DNA of 64,000 nucleotides, taken from Ciona intestinalis. Lineage: Eukaryota > Chordata > Ascidiacea > Phlebobranchia > Cionidae. The stretch covers positions 3,690,067 through 3,754,066 of the forward strand of contig NC_020173.2 in NCBI RefSeq assembly GCF_000224145.3, given 5' to 3'. The notes beneath the pieces were generated by a model that saw only the letters and a program-made list of their open reading frames with translations, was not told where the DNA came from and did not search any database. Positions 1 through 10,386 of this stretch are shown here, piece by piece (the first letter of the stretch is position 1; every line of letters begins with the position of its first letter). The position numbers and the translations under genes were made by a program.

Positions 1-218
1 TATTTCTTTTACCAAACTTATTTGTCGAAATTCATTTTTTAGTTTAATTTTAACACTAAAATTGAAAGCGTAGGAAGCCATTATACCTGTGTTGATTTTT
101 ATAACAAATTTACACCTTAAGTTTTGGTACTTATATTTAAAAAATATATATACCAATCTATCGATAAAAACGATTTTTTTTATTTTGGCTAGTTATGATT
201 CTTAATATATATTCCTAG

Positions 219-1315
219 GTTGTCTTCATTTTACTCATTGTGATTGGAACCTGCAACGCTGGTAGCCGAAAAAGAAAATATATTAAGCGAGCCAAATTAG
301 ATAAAATTACAAAAAGGTTTGAAATTTAACAGTACTTTTTTTAATATTTTATCTTGGATATTGGTGTAGACTCGCCATAAATACTGATTATCATTACGAA
401 CACGCAGTTTTGTTAAGTAATGTGGGGTAAGATGGGACACCCTTCTGGACATATTATCCGAATGCCCTGATCGAGTTTTAAACCATTAATAACGATCGTA
501 TCAGACGGTTTCCACCTTTAACAAACTTAATAATATTTTCCCTGTATTACTATAGGGTGCAATTCCTGTATTTTTTAGGAAAATAACAAAATATTATACA
601 ATAAATGGGCGTTTCCATATGCGTAAACGCTCGCTTGCGATTGGTAGGGACATATTATATACTGGTTATTCTTTACTATACAAGATTAATATGTAAAAAA
701 TAGCCCCAAAAAAAAAACGTTTGTTTGCTATATTTTAATATCTTTAGTACCATAGGGGAATACACTTATATTGCGACAACTAATATGCGAGACCTATCAA
801 TCTCCAGTAAAACCATATATCTGTAACCGCGTTGGGCCATTCAGACCCTTGGTTTGTTTATAAAGTAGTAAAACGAGAGATTTCTTTTGTCGCTTGCCTT
901 TTTTGTATTCAAGATTAAACAAAACAAGAAAGGGGGAGAAAAAAGGTACTGGCAATAATTAAAGTAGATAGGCTATCATATACAAAAAAAAGATATAAAC
1001 CAAATAGGATACCGGTTACACATTAATCACGCAACGTGGTTTTGTTTCAGGACCCTTTTCAAAGACTTTGACTGTGAAGTGGACAAGGTGGGTTTCAAGA
1101 CGGGACATACTCTTAAATGGGATATAGTTAATTTGAACTGCAACAATGTGAACGAAGGTTCCAGAATCATGTCTGTGATCTGCCCAAAACGATGCGGATG
1201 CCCGCCCAACAAGAAAATTTGGAAAACGAAAATGATTTATAGTCAACAACGTGTTACAGCTCGAGATACGGGAAACGAAACGATTATTAGAATACCAACT
1301 AGCTGCTACTGTTAA
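219..1315 (+). CDS. Secreted basic Cys-rich peptide, 3' part (5' exon not found)
   Basis: Two exons fit in phase: 219-316 and 1051-1315 (junction AG|G, Arg). The first encodes a hydrophobic stretch (VVFILLIVIG) ending in TCNAG, which reads like a signal peptide, then a very basic segment (SRKRKYIKR). The second encodes an acidic DFDCEVD segment and a Cys-rich domain with the pattern CPKRCGCPP and a terminal SCYC. I count seven cysteines after the signal peptide. An in-frame stop lies just before 219, so the start codon must be in an earlier exon, perhaps left of the window. An AATAAA lies at 1731-1736. The spacing of C-x3-C-x-C and the final C-x-C recalls small cystine-knot cytokines such as IL-17, but this is a weak resemblance and I do not name the protein. 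The GT-AG boundaries and matching phase support a real gene. Confidence 0.6.
421..556. mobile_element. TA-flanked MITE, degraded copy
   Basis: Begins with the terminal motif GTGGGGTAAGATGGGACAC at 422 and carries the internal CCTGATCGAGTTTTAAACCATTAA segment in degraded form. The right terminus is not clear. It lies in the intron of the secreted peptide gene. Confidence 0.6.
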
Positions 1316-1371
1316 TAGTGGCGTTGCATTTAGTTATGCAAACCGCTTGAATCCTTCCGTTTAAATTACAT

Positions 1372-1372
1372 T

Positions 1373-1423
<51 letters not shown>

Positions 1424-1424
1424 T
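1372..1424. repeat. (TTTA)n microsatellite
   Basis: About 13 uninterrupted copies of TTTA lie in the 3' untranslated region of the secreted peptide gene, before its AATAAA at 1731. Confidence 0.95.
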
Positions 1425-2033
1425 GTTGTGCCACGCACAGTTTTTATTAAATGTTTAATACGCACACAGCATGTTCCCCTTTATATCAAATTTCAAAAGC
1501 CTCCTACATTTCTCAGCGAAACCGCGACAGTATAATCCTATCGTTTTGTTCTTATTTATTTAATTTCGTACTTTAGTAATGATTGCCAGTGTTTGCTCAG
1601 CTCTTGTGGAAACCACATATGTATATTAATACTTTTCGTTTGTTTAGCGGGAAAACCTGCCCTTTATTGTCTGTTATATTCGTATCAGCAGTGTAAATTT
1701 GTACTGATCTTTTTTTCCTTTTTGGTTTCTAATAAATACCTGCATTAAAAATACTCGTTTTCATTTTCCTATAGAAAGAACTATATATTATCGGACTCTC
1801 TGCAGAGAATATCCTCTTTCGTCTCTGTAGTATCATTTCTAAAAGCGTCTTCCCGCCAAATGGTTTTGATATAATTTCGATACTTAAAGACTTTCCTTCT
1901 TGCCTGGCTTTGCAACCCTTTCTCTATTAAAAAGATGGAAATTATCTTAGCAGTAAAATCATTGCAAACTAAAAGGCCGACGCGCCAATACCTATGCCAC
2001 CATTGCCACGTCGCCGGTTAGTTAACTATAATA

Positions 2034-2226
2034 TAGTACTGTGGGGGAAGATGGGACACTTTTGGCTAATAATATTCAAATATTCTGATCGTGTTTTAAA
2101 AAATTAACAACGGTTCACGGGAGTCGAGAGGATACGGTTTTATAATATTTTGAAAGTTCTTTGTTTACTATCAAAGGAAACGAAAAAATATAATTAAAAG
2201 GTGTCCTATCTTCTCCCACCCTACTT
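2034..2226 (-). mobile_element. TA-flanked MITE, full-length copy
   Basis: About 190 bp with imperfect terminal inverted repeats: GTGGGGGAAGATGGGACAC on the left and GTGTCCTATCTTCTCCCAC on the right, inside TA/TA flanks. Its interior includes the family landmarks TCTGATCGTGTTTTAAA, ACGGTTTTATAATAT and TTTGTTTACTATC. Orientation is called minus because the landmark GTAGTAAACAAAG reads on the minus strand. Confidence 0.9.
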
Positions 2227-3019
2227 ATATACTATACCATTACTTTATTTACGCATATTCTAATTTACATCTGGTTGGATAAAGACACCAAGGGGTAGAA
2301 AAAAAAGTAATTTAGTGTCATTATAAAACATCCGATAAATAATGAAAAACTAAATAAATTACATGAGAAATAATTTTATTAAATGGTTAGGCCTTTATGG
2401 TTAGACTTCGTTATAGATTACAACTTTATTAGGAAAGATGCTACGTTAATGTATTGCTGAGAGATCAGTTGCAGTAACATATATTTGTGCCATGGGTTAA
2501 CGCTCCTTATTTCCTCACGAAAGTATACTGGTTCGATGCTTGGTGTTGACCCATGTCAGTATGTGTGTCGTTCTTCAGCCCATTGGTCCCTTATAGATTG
2601 TCTGATTGTCTAAACTGTTCCCACACATCACAATCAAAATCGGGCAAAAAATTTAACACAAGTTTATACTTACGAACCAGAGTCCGTATTTCTGATACGA
2701 ACAACTGTTCGGCGAAAAAAGACCAAAATACTGCTTACGTGTCTAAAAATCGTATAGTGGTTTGCTTTATTTCAAGCGGTTGTAAACAAATACCGCGAAT
2801 GTTTAGATTTTGTTATGTTTGTATAAATGTTGTTGTTTTTAATTTAAATCTACGTTTATTTATATAGAACTGGAAGTTTTAATAGGTTAAATGAAGGTCT
2901 GATAATGCCACTAAAGTTTAATCTAGAAAACTTCACAAATACGAAAGTACAGACGCTTGAACGTAAAACTTTGGTAAGGGTTTAATTTTTTTATTAAAAT
3001 CTTGAGTGACATTTTTAAA

Positions 3020-3190
3020 GTTCAACATATTGTTATCAAACATAGGGAGCCTCATAGGTTAATGTGGCCAACGCTAAATATATATTCATTTTTGGTCTGC
3101 TTGTCTGTTTCGACACCTAACAGCACGCCAGCACAGTAAAGGGCTAAAGCTGTTTTAAGATGTAAACTCTGATGCTAAAACAGAAAAAAA
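3020..3190. repeat. Dispersed repeat family (copy 1 of 3)
   Basis: Shares the order GTTATCAAACA..GGAGCCTCAT..TTAATGTGG..CACCTAACAGCA..AGTAAAG..AGCTGTTTTA with 16075-16225 and, more weakly, 36680-36800. The other two copies lie in introns. No coding potential or terminal repeats were recognised. Confidence 0.6.
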
Positions 3191-3202
3191 CACTCTTATA
3201 TT

Positions 3203-3252
3203 NNNNNNNNNNNNNNNNNNNNNNNNNNNNNNNNNNNNNNNNNNNNNNNNNN
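3203..3252. other. Assembly gap, 50 N
   Basis: Run of 50 N. It cuts the tRNA-like head of the SINE that continues at 3253, and missing kinesin 5' sequence could be in or near it. Confidence 0.99.
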
Positions 3253-3525
3253 TAATGGTTCAAGGCTCGTCGCTGCTACCATTGTGGGCGTATGTGTCCT
3301 TGAGCAAGACACTTAACGGAAATTGCTCCAACCCAGTGGTCACTAATGGGTTGTCCAAATTATCAGCCATACATAAAAATAAAAAATAAAATAAAATAAT
3401 CACCCACAAAGTAACATACTTGGTAACTCGTAAGCTGGCGCGTGGTGCACATCCCTGTTATAACGATTGTCGTTTTCCGACCACGCGAGGATAAAGTAAG
3501 TTACATTCATTCTTTCATTACATTC
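3253..3525 (+). mobile_element. tRNA-derived SINE, 5' end lost in gap
   Basis: Starts with GGTTCAAGGCTCG, which looks like the B box of a tRNA promoter, then the family core (TTGAGCAAGACACTTAACGG, CTAATGGGTTGTCCAAATTA), an A-rich linker, and a second conserved block (GTTATAACGATTGTCGTTTT, CACGCGAGGATAAAGTAAG) ending near TTCATTC. The full family layout is best seen at 50090-50400. Confidence 0.8.
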
Positions 3526-3562
3526 AAAAAAGATAATCAAAATGTCTTAAAATAATTTTTAG

Positions 3563-6500
3563 CGTCAGCAAGAAGAAATAGCAGAGTTGAAACGACAAAA
3601 TGCTTTACTTCACCTAAGGTTGGCACAAGCATTACAGACTGCACAGTCAAGCAGGGAAGAAACAAAATCAATCTCATCTCTGCAACATAAGCAGGCATTC
3701 AATGTACAACGCAGCAACAAACACCTTGAGCAAACTCAATCAGAACTGCAGGTTCAAAAGAAAAAATCTTTATTTAAACAAATTTTTATGAAACCATGTT
3801 ACTATACTGGATTGAGTCCTTTTATTGAATCTATTTTATTAAAACAGTTGGATAAGGCTAGTGACCTTAATTTAAAGCATTCAAAATAGGAGAATGTTGT
3901 TACAAAATACCTTTATGACCAATGAAATTCCTATCTGTTTTATTGAGGGTGTTTTTTAATGATAATAATGGCTGGCCTGAGGTGTATAAAACGGAATACC
4001 CATATTATATAGTCTAATTTGGCCAACAACTGTTCAACAAAAATGGACATATATGGCAACTAACAAACAACTCCTCAAATAAATTATTAATGGTTTGGTC
4101 AACCTGACATATAATGGATAAGATTAATGTTATTATTTTACACAGCATGTGCGAGACGAACTTGAAGTTCTATCAAGTGACGTCGTGTCCATGTTTTGCA
4201 ACCTTCAGCATTCATGTTCCAACAAGCTACAAGTTGTTCAGCAAAAAGTTAACTCAGTGAAAATGTCCAATGAAGCAAATGAGGGTACGAGTTGAACTGT
4301 ATAATACGTTTGACGCTATGACAACCGTTTTAATATTCAGAGTCCTTTTTAGGGGTAATCAGATACCCCATGGTCTGGACCCTATTCATTTGTGAAAAAT
4401 AAGGCATGAACTAACCTGTTTTATTGTAGTGCACTTGTGGTTGTTACCCTTTAAAGTTTCAAAATAGCCTTAGACCCCCAGGTAAATTCCTAGGTATACC
4501 CCTGCTTACAGTTCATTTTAAAATGAAAAGGATAGTACCGACATTTAAAAAAAAGCCATACTTTTATAAATGCAGGATGAGGGATAGTCAGAGACACAAT
4601 ACTGTTAAATTTATTTCTCTCGTTGGTTTTATTATTAATAATGTAGTGCAGAAATTTTCAGTATAGGCTTGCCCACCTTGCTTCCTCAGTTTGAATGCTT
4701 GTGTATTTTATGTATGAAGAGGAAGTAACAGTTCTTATTTATTGATTATTTATGCTGTTTTGTTGGCAGTTGTGAGGTACTCAGGTTAATAAAGATGTAT
4801 TATCTTTTGTGAGGTTTGAAATTTATTTAACAAGACAATCCATAAAGTCAGGTCTTTAGTTGTTACAGTTTGCTATTTAAGATTTGGTAATGTTTCTAGA
4901 AACATAGAAAAGGAGAGTTACTTACATTCACAGTCAGATTTTGGTCATAGTATATTATTTTATCCGTTTTATTTTCGTAGCATCACATTCGTACTGTATA
5001 CACAAGAATTGTTTAACTTTATGAGCACCAAATCAGGGTCAGATTCGTGAAATACATTAAACCTATCGCTTTTTTACACATTGTATTGATATATTTAATG
5101 AGTATAAATGTATTTCCAGCACTTCAAGTTCGTTTACACGAACTACACACAGTGTTAGAAGAAACACAAGCTTTGCATTTGCGTGAAAAACATAGAAGGC
5201 GTGAACTTCATAATAATCTCGTTGAAATACGAGGAAATATTCGTGTTCAATGTAGATTAAGACCATATTTGGAGTATGATAAAGACCCAGATTCAGTGTT
5301 TCCAGATGCTGTTTCTACTTGTAGTGATGCCAGGTACATTTTTAATATTCTGAGATTTTGTCATGTTTATTATATTGTACAAATGTATATATACATATTA
5401 CAATGTTTAGGTCTCCATGAGATTTTTTTGTCATGTAAACGGTAACACAAAGTTTTTAAATTTTCCCCATTAAACATTTTTTACCTAATTTCAATAAATA
5501 AACATGTCAAAGTGTATTTATTTAAGTTTGAGGTATATATATTTACTTTTAATACTAGTATCTCAGACAGCATAATGTTTAAAATTTTATTCAAATTTCA
5601 GTGAAAAGGACATTAGTGTATATTCGACCGATGATGAAACAATATCTGTGGATTCCGATTTCAAACCTCAAAAATATTTTGAATATGAGCATGTGTATGG
5701 ACCTGATTGTAAGTGATTGGTGTATTTGCCTTCTATGTGGGTGAGGTCCTGCAGCTTAGCTTGCCCTGGGTCTTAGAATTTAGGCCACGATTGGCCCGTT
5801 ACCCCAAAAGGGTATAGTTGTATATATGTTTTTATACGTTAGGTTATGCTACCATTGTGTGCATAGGCTATGCCATAAAGCAAACTTGATAAAAGGAAAT
5901 CAACAGTGCTAATGGTAAATATTAAAACCATGTTAAAACAAACAAACAATGGTTTTAATTCTAAAATTATCCAACTTTTAAAGAATTTTATACATTCTGG
6001 TCCAAACTAGCTCAATGTGGTACCAGTATGACCAGTGCTCCTGTACAATAGACCCCTTCCTACTTTTTTAACAAAAAAAATGCTTTTACACCAACTAGAT
6101 GCCTCTATAACCTTTATTCTTCTTTTACAATGTTCTCACACACTTGATAAATAAAGGCAGCCAGAATGATATTTTTGATGAAATCCAACCAATCTTAACC
6201 TCATTCCTCGATGGTTACAACGCATGTGTTGTCGCCTATGGTCAAACTGGAAGTGGAAAAACCCATACTATGCTGGGAAATCCCCATAATCCAGGGATAG
6301 TCCCTAATTCAATGAATGAATTGTTCAGGTGAAATAACAACAGGAAAAAAATAGAATTAGAATTTGTTTTATTGAGCCCCTCCCTCTAATTTTTTTTGGC
6401 TGCGTCACTACTGCTGTTCAAGCAACTGCATAACCTCATACCTGTTCATAGACACATCATTAGATGTTGTGTTTGAGAATTGAGATGCATGTGAACGGTT

Positions 6501-8935
6501 GTGGTAACCTATCACTCCAACTTTTTTTAATACTGAGTTTTAACAATGTCACCCTAGATTTTGTTAAAAACGAAAATAACATCACACTAGTTCATTTACC
6601 CCCCACAGGTTAATTGAAGAGAAATCCACAGATTCTATTTCTCTTGAAGTATCTGTAGCTGAGGTTTACAATAATGATATTTATGATTTGTTATCGGACA
6701 ACCCAAAGCAGTTGAAACACGATATTGTCACAACACGTGGCAGTAGTAGAGACGTACCCACGTTGACGCAAATGTGAGCTAGATTTTGTCTTTGTTGTTG
6801 GTATATATGGCAATTAATATTCTATTTTATGTGGGCGAGGACCTACAGTGTGGCAGGCTATATAACTTGGAATTTATGCCTGAGTTGGCTCATTAGCCCA
6901 ACATTGTTTATGCCTGTACTATACTATATAGTAATATAGGTGAAGTTTTACAATCTAAAAAGCTATGGGATCACCAGAGTTGGACCATGACCCCAACATT
7001 GTATGTGCACATTACTTTAATATTTATGGGTGAGGTCCTACTGCGGGGTCCTCACACACTACAGAACCTTTGATTTAAGGCAGAATTTTCCCTTTACCTC
7101 AACTCCAGGGTACTACCCCACATTTGTTTATTTAATTGAATATTTTTCATCCACCCAGCAAAGTGAAATGTCCTGAAGATGTTGAATCCTTGATGAGACT
7201 TGGTTTAAACAGGCGTGCACAGATCGCTACCAATGTCCACGAACATTCAAGTCGTTCTCACCTCATTGTAACCGTCACAGCCATTGTATGTCAACGTGAT
7301 GCACGTCCACAGTCAGTATCTTCCAATGTGTCATCGGAACCAAACACACCAAGAAGAAGACCGTCTTCTGTAGATTCCAGTGAGATGTTTAGTTGTTTGT
7401 GTATACAAAAAAGCCACATAAAGCCATATATATATATAAAAAAAATTGTAAAAACAATCTCCATCAAAGTTACATATGTGATTACTCATGAGCGGGCATG
7501 AGAAGTAATTTTTCGGTGCCTTCCAGGTAGTGGACATTTTTCTAACCCAGGGGTCACTAATGCGTTGCAGCACCCTAAGTGTTGGGGTAATGGGCCAACT
7601 TTCGACTAGATGTCCTCCCAGGTTGATTGCTTAGTGCTTACCATGTTTTGAGTTCTCACCTTTAGGCACCAAATAATTAGTTGTAATGTTTACTAGTGAA
7701 CGCGGTGTAGAAAATCTAAGATAGGCCTGCCTACCCTACCACCCCGGGTGGGGCGTCTATGACCACTAGATAAAGTAAGAACCACTTGTTAAATTCAATA
7801 CCCCCACAGCCCACAGAGTGCGTCGCAAACTCCCCCAACCGACCCCTCCTATATTTGCATCCACACCAAACCTTACCACCGATGATGTCATCAAGTCAGT
7901 ACCGGCATCACCAGTTACCATGCCAACCAAGTCCATGTATAAAACTAAACTACAACTTGTGGACCTTGCTGGCAGTGAATGCGTGGGTAAGTTATTTATT
8001 CTACTTTTATCCACTAATTAGTTAATGCTGCAGTTCTCAAATTTTCACTCTACTAGTACTAAGTATTTAGAAGCATAAAAAGGTAAATAGTTTTTTTTAT
8101 GAAAAAAATGTGATTTTACTTCATTAGCACAAGATCAAAGCCGGAGTTATTAACAAGAAGTGAAGACTATGGCTGTACAAACTTGTTTGCTAAATAACCC
8201 TGCTCTAGTTACTCCACTTCCACCCAGGGATGTCTGGAGTGACAGGATCTGCTCTTCGCGAGTCCTCCTTCATCAATAGATCGCTCTCTGCGCTCTCCGA
8301 TGTCCTCACTGCACTCTCGGAGCGGCGATCCCACATCCCGTACAGGAACTCCAAGCTCACTCATCTCCTACAGGACTCTATAGGAGGAGATGCCAAGATG
8401 ATGATCATGCTCTGCGTCTCCCCAACAAGGAAGTAAGATGGTGTTTAACTCATTTTTAGCCAACATGTATGTCCTTTACTATTTAGTAATATGCCTGTTT
8501 ATCTATTATCTTTGATAAACAGACCAGGATAATGGGCAGAATCTATACTAAATGCAGAATATTATGTTGTGTATCTCACCAACAATAAAGTAAGATATTA
8601 TTTCCAAACATATTAAAATAAGTTTCATTTATTTCTGTAAACTAGTTATGGAATATAGTTAAGTGCCTTGCACACACACACGTCTACAATAGTGGCAGCA
8701 TGAAGCCTTGAACCTTTTATCCTTTGGTTTTACCCACTAAATGTCCCAACTCTACAGGTACCTCACTGAGACGATGCAAACTTTACAATTTGGTAGCCGA
8801 GCGCGACAGGTGCAGAGGGGCCCACCCCGAAAGAGGGGTACATCACCCCATGCTACCCCACGAGGGGAATCACCAATGAAATCCAGTTCACCCAGACAGA
8901 TCCCACAATCTGTAGTTAGAAGGGTGTTTAATTAA
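3563..8935 (+). CDS. KIF25: Kinesin-14 motor protein, KIF25-like (5' end missing)
   Basis: Ten exons join in phase: 3563-3751, 4146-4284, 5120-5333, 5602-5708, 6157-6328, 6609-6773, 7159-7379, 7810-7986, 8228-8432 and 8758-8935 (588 codons plus stop). Residues 1-147 are coiled coil. The motor begins at GNIRVQCRLRP (148), after a neck, as in C-terminal kinesins that move to microtubule minus ends. The P-loop GQTGSGKT is at 245-252, switch I HEHSSRSH at 356-363 and switch II DLAGSE at 454-459. The block SECVGMSGVTGSALRE, PYRNSKLTHLLQD and RARQVQRGP match human KIF25 as I remember it. KIF25 is linked to centrosome positioning and suppression of premature centrosome separation. A loop of about 70 residues rich in Ser/Pro separates the switch I strand from switch II. 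Upstream exons are missing. ATTAAA at 9108 may be the poly(A) signal. Confidence 0.9.
5738..5822 (+). repeat. GTGAGGTCC short dispersed repeat
   Basis: Intron copy of a short repeat with the layout GTGGGTGAGGTCCTGCAG, GGAATTTAGGCC-like segment, TTGGCCCATTACCCCAA-like end. Other copies are near 6828, 7028, 14262, 16730, 30054 and, inverted, 36345 and 58552. Confidence 0.7.
6828..6905 (+). repeat. GTGAGGTCC short dispersed repeat
   Basis: Same family as 5738-5822: TGGGCGAGGACCTACAGTGT, then ACTTGGAATTTATGCCTGAG and TTGGCTCATTAGCCCAACA. Lies in a kinesin intron; a third copy follows at 7028-7120. Confidence 0.7.
7028..7120 (+). repeat. GTGAGGTCC short dispersed repeat
   Basis: Third copy within the kinesin gene: GGGTGAGGTCCTACTGCGGG and, further on, a degraded end TTTACCTCAACTCCAGGGTA. 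Its end abuts exon 7, which starts at 7159. Confidence 0.6.
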
Positions 8936-10386
8936 CTTGAAGTTTCATCAACTGTTATCTTCATAAAAGACAGGTTTGAGTTAGTATGTGAATTCTGGAT
9001 ACATTGTGCTTCAATAGTTTGTATCTTTTTAAACTACCAATATTTTAAATGTTTTTCTTTTTTGATTCTTGGTAACTATCATATACATTGTAATTCAAAA
9101 CAATTTTATTAAATGTTGAATGTCAGTATAACTCTGACCTTGACCATATAGAGGATAAATAACTGAAATTATTCCATTTAACCTGGGTAATATAGACCTC
9201 TATGTATGTTAACCATAATAATGTTGTTTTGCTTAATGTAGTGCTATTTGCTGTGTATTCAAGAATTTGTGGAAGGTCAGGTTTCAGTATAATGGGTCCC
9301 AGATCCCAGATAACCTTTTTGGACCTGGTGCAATGTTGATATAAACGGTAGATTGGGGTAAGATGGTTTATGTTTTCATTCTCTCTTGTTGTCGCATTTG
9401 GTATTAAACGTATCCTCGCAACTCTAAAATAGTGTTGTTAGTAGTTAAAAACACGAGTAGGAATTATTGGATATTATTATCCATCTTACCCCACAGTACT
9501 TTACATAAAGGAAATTAATAGCATTTACAACAAACAAGAAATATCCTATTTTTCTGTGTTTCGTTTTTTTGTAGTAGTGTGATCAAGAAATATATTTGCA
9601 CTGTGATTTTGTAGTAATTTTAAAAAATTGCATTCTTGCCTAAAGAAAAATACCTTGCATACTTCTAAAATATGTGGTTGGTGGTTGTGTATCGGTTTAC
9701 AGTTTACAAACAAGCGATTTTCGGTCGGTAAACGTTAAAACTTGTTCGACTGGTAATTATGGTCAAAATCGCAATTGCGTTTTTCATCACGTAACCAACG
9801 TAGACCAATAGAAACACCGCAAGGATTTAGTGCCCGCGGCAAGCAAGAAACGTCATTTGACGATTACATGTGTGAGGTATTTTGGGAATTACATAATTTT
9901 GTTCTTTAGCCAGACTTTGCTCGATGCTGTAATAAAGTAATATGTGTGTATTGAACATGATAGTTTAGGAAGATTGAGTATATTACATTAGTCAAGAATT
10001 TCGCGCAATAAGTCAACGTTTTTGAAAGTCCTAATCAGTAAGTTTGGCAGCAAGAGAAAGCGAACTATTCTGACTGTCTATCTTCTATTGCTAGGAATGT
10101 GTAAATAATAGTCCAGGCTATTAGATGTTGCTGTTTTATGCAGTATATGATTAGGAATATTATGAAACAGCTTCACCTGTTTTTCCCAAGTGGCAAGTTT
10201 TTTAGAGAAGCAATTAGATTAGCAAATGTGGCATGCCTATAATATGTAGGACTTTTATTTCAAGAATATCTTGGAAGTAAGTAGCATTTTACAGCTTAAG
10301 AAGCGACGGTTGGGTGGGCGTTATAATCGTAGTGTAGTTTAATAAAAACGTCTCTCACGTGCCTTAACTCTATCATGTAATTGTAG
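8936..10386. other. Intergenic region: KIF25 3' side and galactosyltransferase promoter
   Basis: Contains kinesin 3' UTR, a MITE (9347-9501) and the likely promoter of the next gene. CCAAT at 9805-9809 and a GC-richer stretch around 9800-9860 may mark the promoter, but nothing decisive such as a TATA box is seen. Confidence 0.5.
9347..9501 (+). mobile_element. TA-flanked MITE, TACC-type variant
   Basis: About 155 bp. Left end TAGATTGGGGTAAGATGG, right end CCATCTTACCCCACAGTA; the interior keeps TTTGGTATTAAACG and TATCCTCGCAACTCTAAAAT. The terminal GGGGTAAGATGG form distinguishes this subgroup from the GGGGGAAGATGGGACAC subgroup. Confidence 0.85.

Larger units (their letters stand above)
1316..3562. 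other. Intergenic region between peptide gene and KIF25
   Basis: Holds the 3' UTR of the upstream gene (poly(A) signal 1731-1736), one MITE (2034-2226), a dispersed repeat (3020-3190), a 50-N gap and a SINE. The open frame at 2553-2867 has no recognisable protein features. The missing 5' exon or exons of the kinesin gene should lie here or in the gap; I could not identify them. Confidence 0.7.

Noticed and set aside
2553-2867. 104-codon plus-strand ORF upstream of the kinesin
   Set aside because: No recognisable motif, no splice partner and not in phase with a supported kinesin exon; looks like chance.
3563-8935. KIFC1, KIFC2 or KIFC3 identity for the kinesin
   Set aside because: The neck is kinesin-14-like, but the VDLAGSECVGMSGVTG, PYRNSKLTHLLQD and RARQVQRGP blocks and the His in switch I fit KIF25 better.
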